NCBI GenBank assembly: GCA_018903185.1
Contig: JAHIQV010000115.1
Coordinates: forward strand, 1-7,311
From: Gammaproteobacteria bacterium
Lineage (GTDB): Bacteria; Pseudomonadota; Gammaproteobacteria; Burkholderiales; Burkholderiaceae_C
DNA length: 7,311 nt
Direction of reading: 5' to 3'
In this document: one piece after another, positions 5,909-7,311 of the stretch
Layout: each line of letters starts with the position of its first letter
Numbering within the stretch: position 1 is the stretch's first letter
The notes under the pieces: generated by a model
The model's database searches: none
What the model saw: the letters and a program-made list of their open reading frames with translations, nothing else
What the model was told of the DNA's origin: nothing
Translations under genes and position numbers: made by a program

Positions 5909-6779
5909 CGCAGGTCGGGTCGCGGGCAAACGACGCTTTGCCGCACTCGCGCAGGCGACACAGGTCCCGGGTGAAAAAGTTGCTGCTGCTGGCGCAGGCG
6001 AGTTCCACCGTGGCGGCCGGCGCCGCGGGTGGCGCGGCGGCTCCGGTTGTTGCCACCGCTGGCGTCGCCGCCGAGGGCTGTGGCGGCGATGCCGCTGTGG
6101 GCGCCGCCGGGGCGGCCGAAGCCGCTGCCGTGGCCGCCGCCGTGGCTTCGGCGCGGCGCCTGGCCAGCTCGGCGCGCCGGTGCTGCTCCGCCACCGCGGC
6201 CGCGCGCTGTTGCTCCAGCGCGGCGGTGCGTGCCCGGTCCTCGCGCTCCAGGCGTTCCAGCGACAGCCGCAGGCGTTCGGCCTCCGAGAGGTGCGCCGCG
6301 TCGCCGGGCGCCGGTAAGGTGTCGGCGAGGTCCACCGTGACGAACCCTGCGGGGGCTGCCTGGGTCTGTGCCGGGGCCAGCGCCGCAGGTAAGTTCGCTG
6401 ACGCGGGAGCGGTGGCCTCGGGCGTGGCGGCCCGCGATGCCGGCTCGCTGGTGTGGCTCAGCTTCCACCAGGTGCCGACGCCCGCGAGCACCAGCACCAG
6501 CCCCCAGAGCACCACCTTCCGTTTCGCGGCACCCGCGGCCGGCAACGCCGGCATCGAACGGTGCGACGCAGAAGCGGGCAACAGGTGCACGCCGCAAGCC
6601 TGGCAAAACCGGGCACCGGCCGGGTTGTTCGTCTGACAGGCCGGGCAGACGGGCTTCGATGGCAGGGGGCGCGTGTGAGCCGCATGGGGCACGGCAACCG
6701 GTGCCAGGGGCGCAGTGCATCCCCGGCAAAACCTTGCCCTGTCCCGGTTTTCCGCGCCACACGCCTGACACACCACCAT
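5859..6779 (-). CDS. Membrane protein with two zinc ribbons and a C-terminal four-cysteine domain
   Basis: A 306-aa protein of unknown function with a clear modular plan. Two treble-cysteine zinc ribbons come first: CQACGAE...FCRGC (C4, C7, C18, C21) and CPACQTN...FCQACG (C45, C48, C59, C62). One membrane helix follows (88-104, KVVLWGLVLVLAGVGTWW after KRK). Then come an Ala/Pro-rich linker, a charged probable coiled coil (about 164-213, rich in Glu/Arg/Leu), a second Ala/Pro linker and a conserved-looking C-terminus with C262, C274, C279 and C290 (ACASSSNFFTRDLC, CGKASFARDPTC). The positive-inside rule places the ribbons in the cytoplasm and the cysteine tail in the periplasm, where it could form two disulfides. 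A TGA two codons upstream in frame forces the start at 6779. Its 3' end overlaps the mutarotase gene by 50 bp. It lies downstream of metH on the same strand, 136 nt away. No function is inferred beyond membrane anchoring. Confidence 0.85.
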   Translation of the reverse strand: MVVCQACGAENRDRARFCRGCTAPLAPVAVPHAAHTRPLPSKPVCPACQTNNPAGARFCQACGVHLLPASASHRSMPALPAAGAAKRKVVLWGLVLVLAGVGTWWKLSHTSEPASRAATPEATAPASANLPAALAPAQTQAAPAGFVTVDLADTLPAPGDAAHLSEAERLRLSLERLEREDRARTAALEQQRAAAVAEQHRRAELARRRAEATAAATAAASAAPAAPTAASPPQPSAATPAVATTGAAAPPAAPAATVELACASSSNFFTRDLCRLRECGKASFARDPTCVRFREMEEARRSASAQ

Positions 6780-6884
6780 GGTTCATCCACCCGCTGAAGC
6801 TCAGGGCGCTTTCTAGCACGGCGTGCGACAGGTGCACAACCGCCGGCGTGCCAGCGGGTGAATCACTGGCGCGGGCGGTTGGTC

Positions 6885-6903
6885 GGCGCCCGGAACAGGC
6901 GCC
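6885..6903 (-). terminator. Inverted repeat just after metH, possible weak terminator
   Basis: GGCGCC-N7-GGCGCC lies 13 nt beyond the metH stop in the direction of transcription. The stem is six GC pairs, but no T-run follows on the minus strand. It may act as a Rho-dependent or 3'-protective structure, or be incidental in such GC-rich DNA. Confidence 0.3.
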
Positions 6904-6915
6904 TGGGCGGGGTGC

Positions 6916-7311
6916 TCAGAGGTTGGTGCCGAGCCAGCGCCTGAGCTCGCCCTCGGCCACGCCGCTGCGCTGCGCCAGGTCCCGCACCTGGTCTTCGCCG
7001 AGCTTGCCGACGTTGAAGTAGGTGCTGTCGGGGTGGCTCAGGTAGAAGCCGCTGACGCTGGCGGCGGGCGTCATGGCCAGGCTTTCGGTCAGGGCCATGC
7101 CGATCTCGTCGGCCTGCAGCAGCGCGAACATCGCGCGCTTGACCGAGTGGTCCGGGCAGGCCGGGTAACCGGGCGCGGGGCGGATGCCCTGGTACTTCTC
7201 CTTGATCAGGTCTTCGCTACCGAGCGCTTCATCGGCCGCGTAGCCCCAGAGGTCGGTGCGCACGCGGTGGTGCAGGCACTCGGCGAAGGACTCTGCCAGG
7301 CGGTCGGCCAG
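6916..7311 (-). CDS. metH: Cobalamin-dependent methionine synthase MetH, C-terminal activation domain (5' part outside window)
   Basis: The last 131 residues of MetH, open to the right edge of the window. MetH transfers the methyl group of 5-methyltetrahydrofolate to homocysteine through cobalamin. This C-terminal domain binds S-adenosylmethionine for reductive reactivation of oxidised cobalamin. Diagnostic motifs are ADRLAESFAECLHHRVR, LWGYA, the AdoMet-binding RPAPGYPACPDH, LTESLAMTPAASVSG and FYLSHPDSTYFNVG. The end, LRRWLGTNL, matches the normal family C-terminus (RWLAPNL in E. coli, which continues a little further). No damage is visible. Whether the full gene is one ORF or split into two metH parts, as in some Burkholderiales, cannot be seen from here. 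Confidence 0.95.
   Translation of the reverse strand: MADRLAESFAECLHHRVRTDLWGYAADEALGSEDLIKEKYQGIRPAPGYPACPDHSVKRAMFALLQADEIGMALTESLAMTPAASVSGFYLSHPDSTYFNVGKLGEDQVRDLAQRSGVAEGELRRWLGTNL

Noticed and set aside
5710..6636. 308-codon plus-strand frame opposite the zinc-ribbon gene
   Set aside because: Its Ala/Ser-rich sequence mirrors the Ala-rich linkers on the other strand, whereas the minus frame has ordered cysteine motifs and a membrane helix.
6831..6841. GGTTGTGCACC as a possible DnaA box near metH
   Set aside because: It does not match TTATNCACA, is single, and lies in no AT-rich or repeat context suggestive of an origin.

Overview
The window is GC-rich and gene-dense and reads as core chromosome of a Burkholderiales bacterium. 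A Comamonadaceae member such as Hydrogenophaga or a relative is my inference from protein flavour and gene order; the genus cannot be fixed from this sequence. I see no insertion sequence, CRISPR array, tRNA, rRNA, phage gene or toxin-defence cassette.

Layout, left to right: (1) the 5' two-thirds of glcE (glycolate oxidase FAD-binding subunit), minus strand, running off the left edge; (2) a small secreted two-cysteine protein of 85 aa, minus strand; (3) an intrinsic terminator, then the amtB ammonium channel gene, minus strand; (4) the PII gene glnK, minus strand, 30 nt upstream of amtB and forming an operon with it; (5) an intergenic region of about 400 bp with a near-consensus sigma-54 promoter and an NtrC-type box firing leftward into glnK-amtB, plus a 27-codon signal-peptide-like ORF in the glnK leader; (6) comM (YifB family AAA+ ATPase), plus strand, followed after 24 nt by (7) a D-hexose-6-phosphate mutarotase, plus strand; (8) a convergent, 50-bp-overlapping minus-strand gene for a membrane protein with two zinc ribbons and a cysteine-containing C-terminal domain; (9) the C-terminal end of metH (cobalamin-dependent methionine synthase), minus strand, running off the right edge.

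The one clear functional module is glnK-amtB. AmtB conducts ammonium and the trimeric PII protein plugs it when nitrogen is plentiful. The sigma-54/NtrC signals imply induction under nitrogen limitation. The other genes look like neighbours rather than partners.

No convincing new multi-gene system is present. The most interesting points are the possible relic ORF in the glnK leader, the two-zinc-ribbon/four-cysteine membrane protein, the small secreted protein between amtB and glcE, and a repeated arrangement in which a -10-like hexamer sits exactly 7 nt before an ATG, suggesting leaderless mRNAs.
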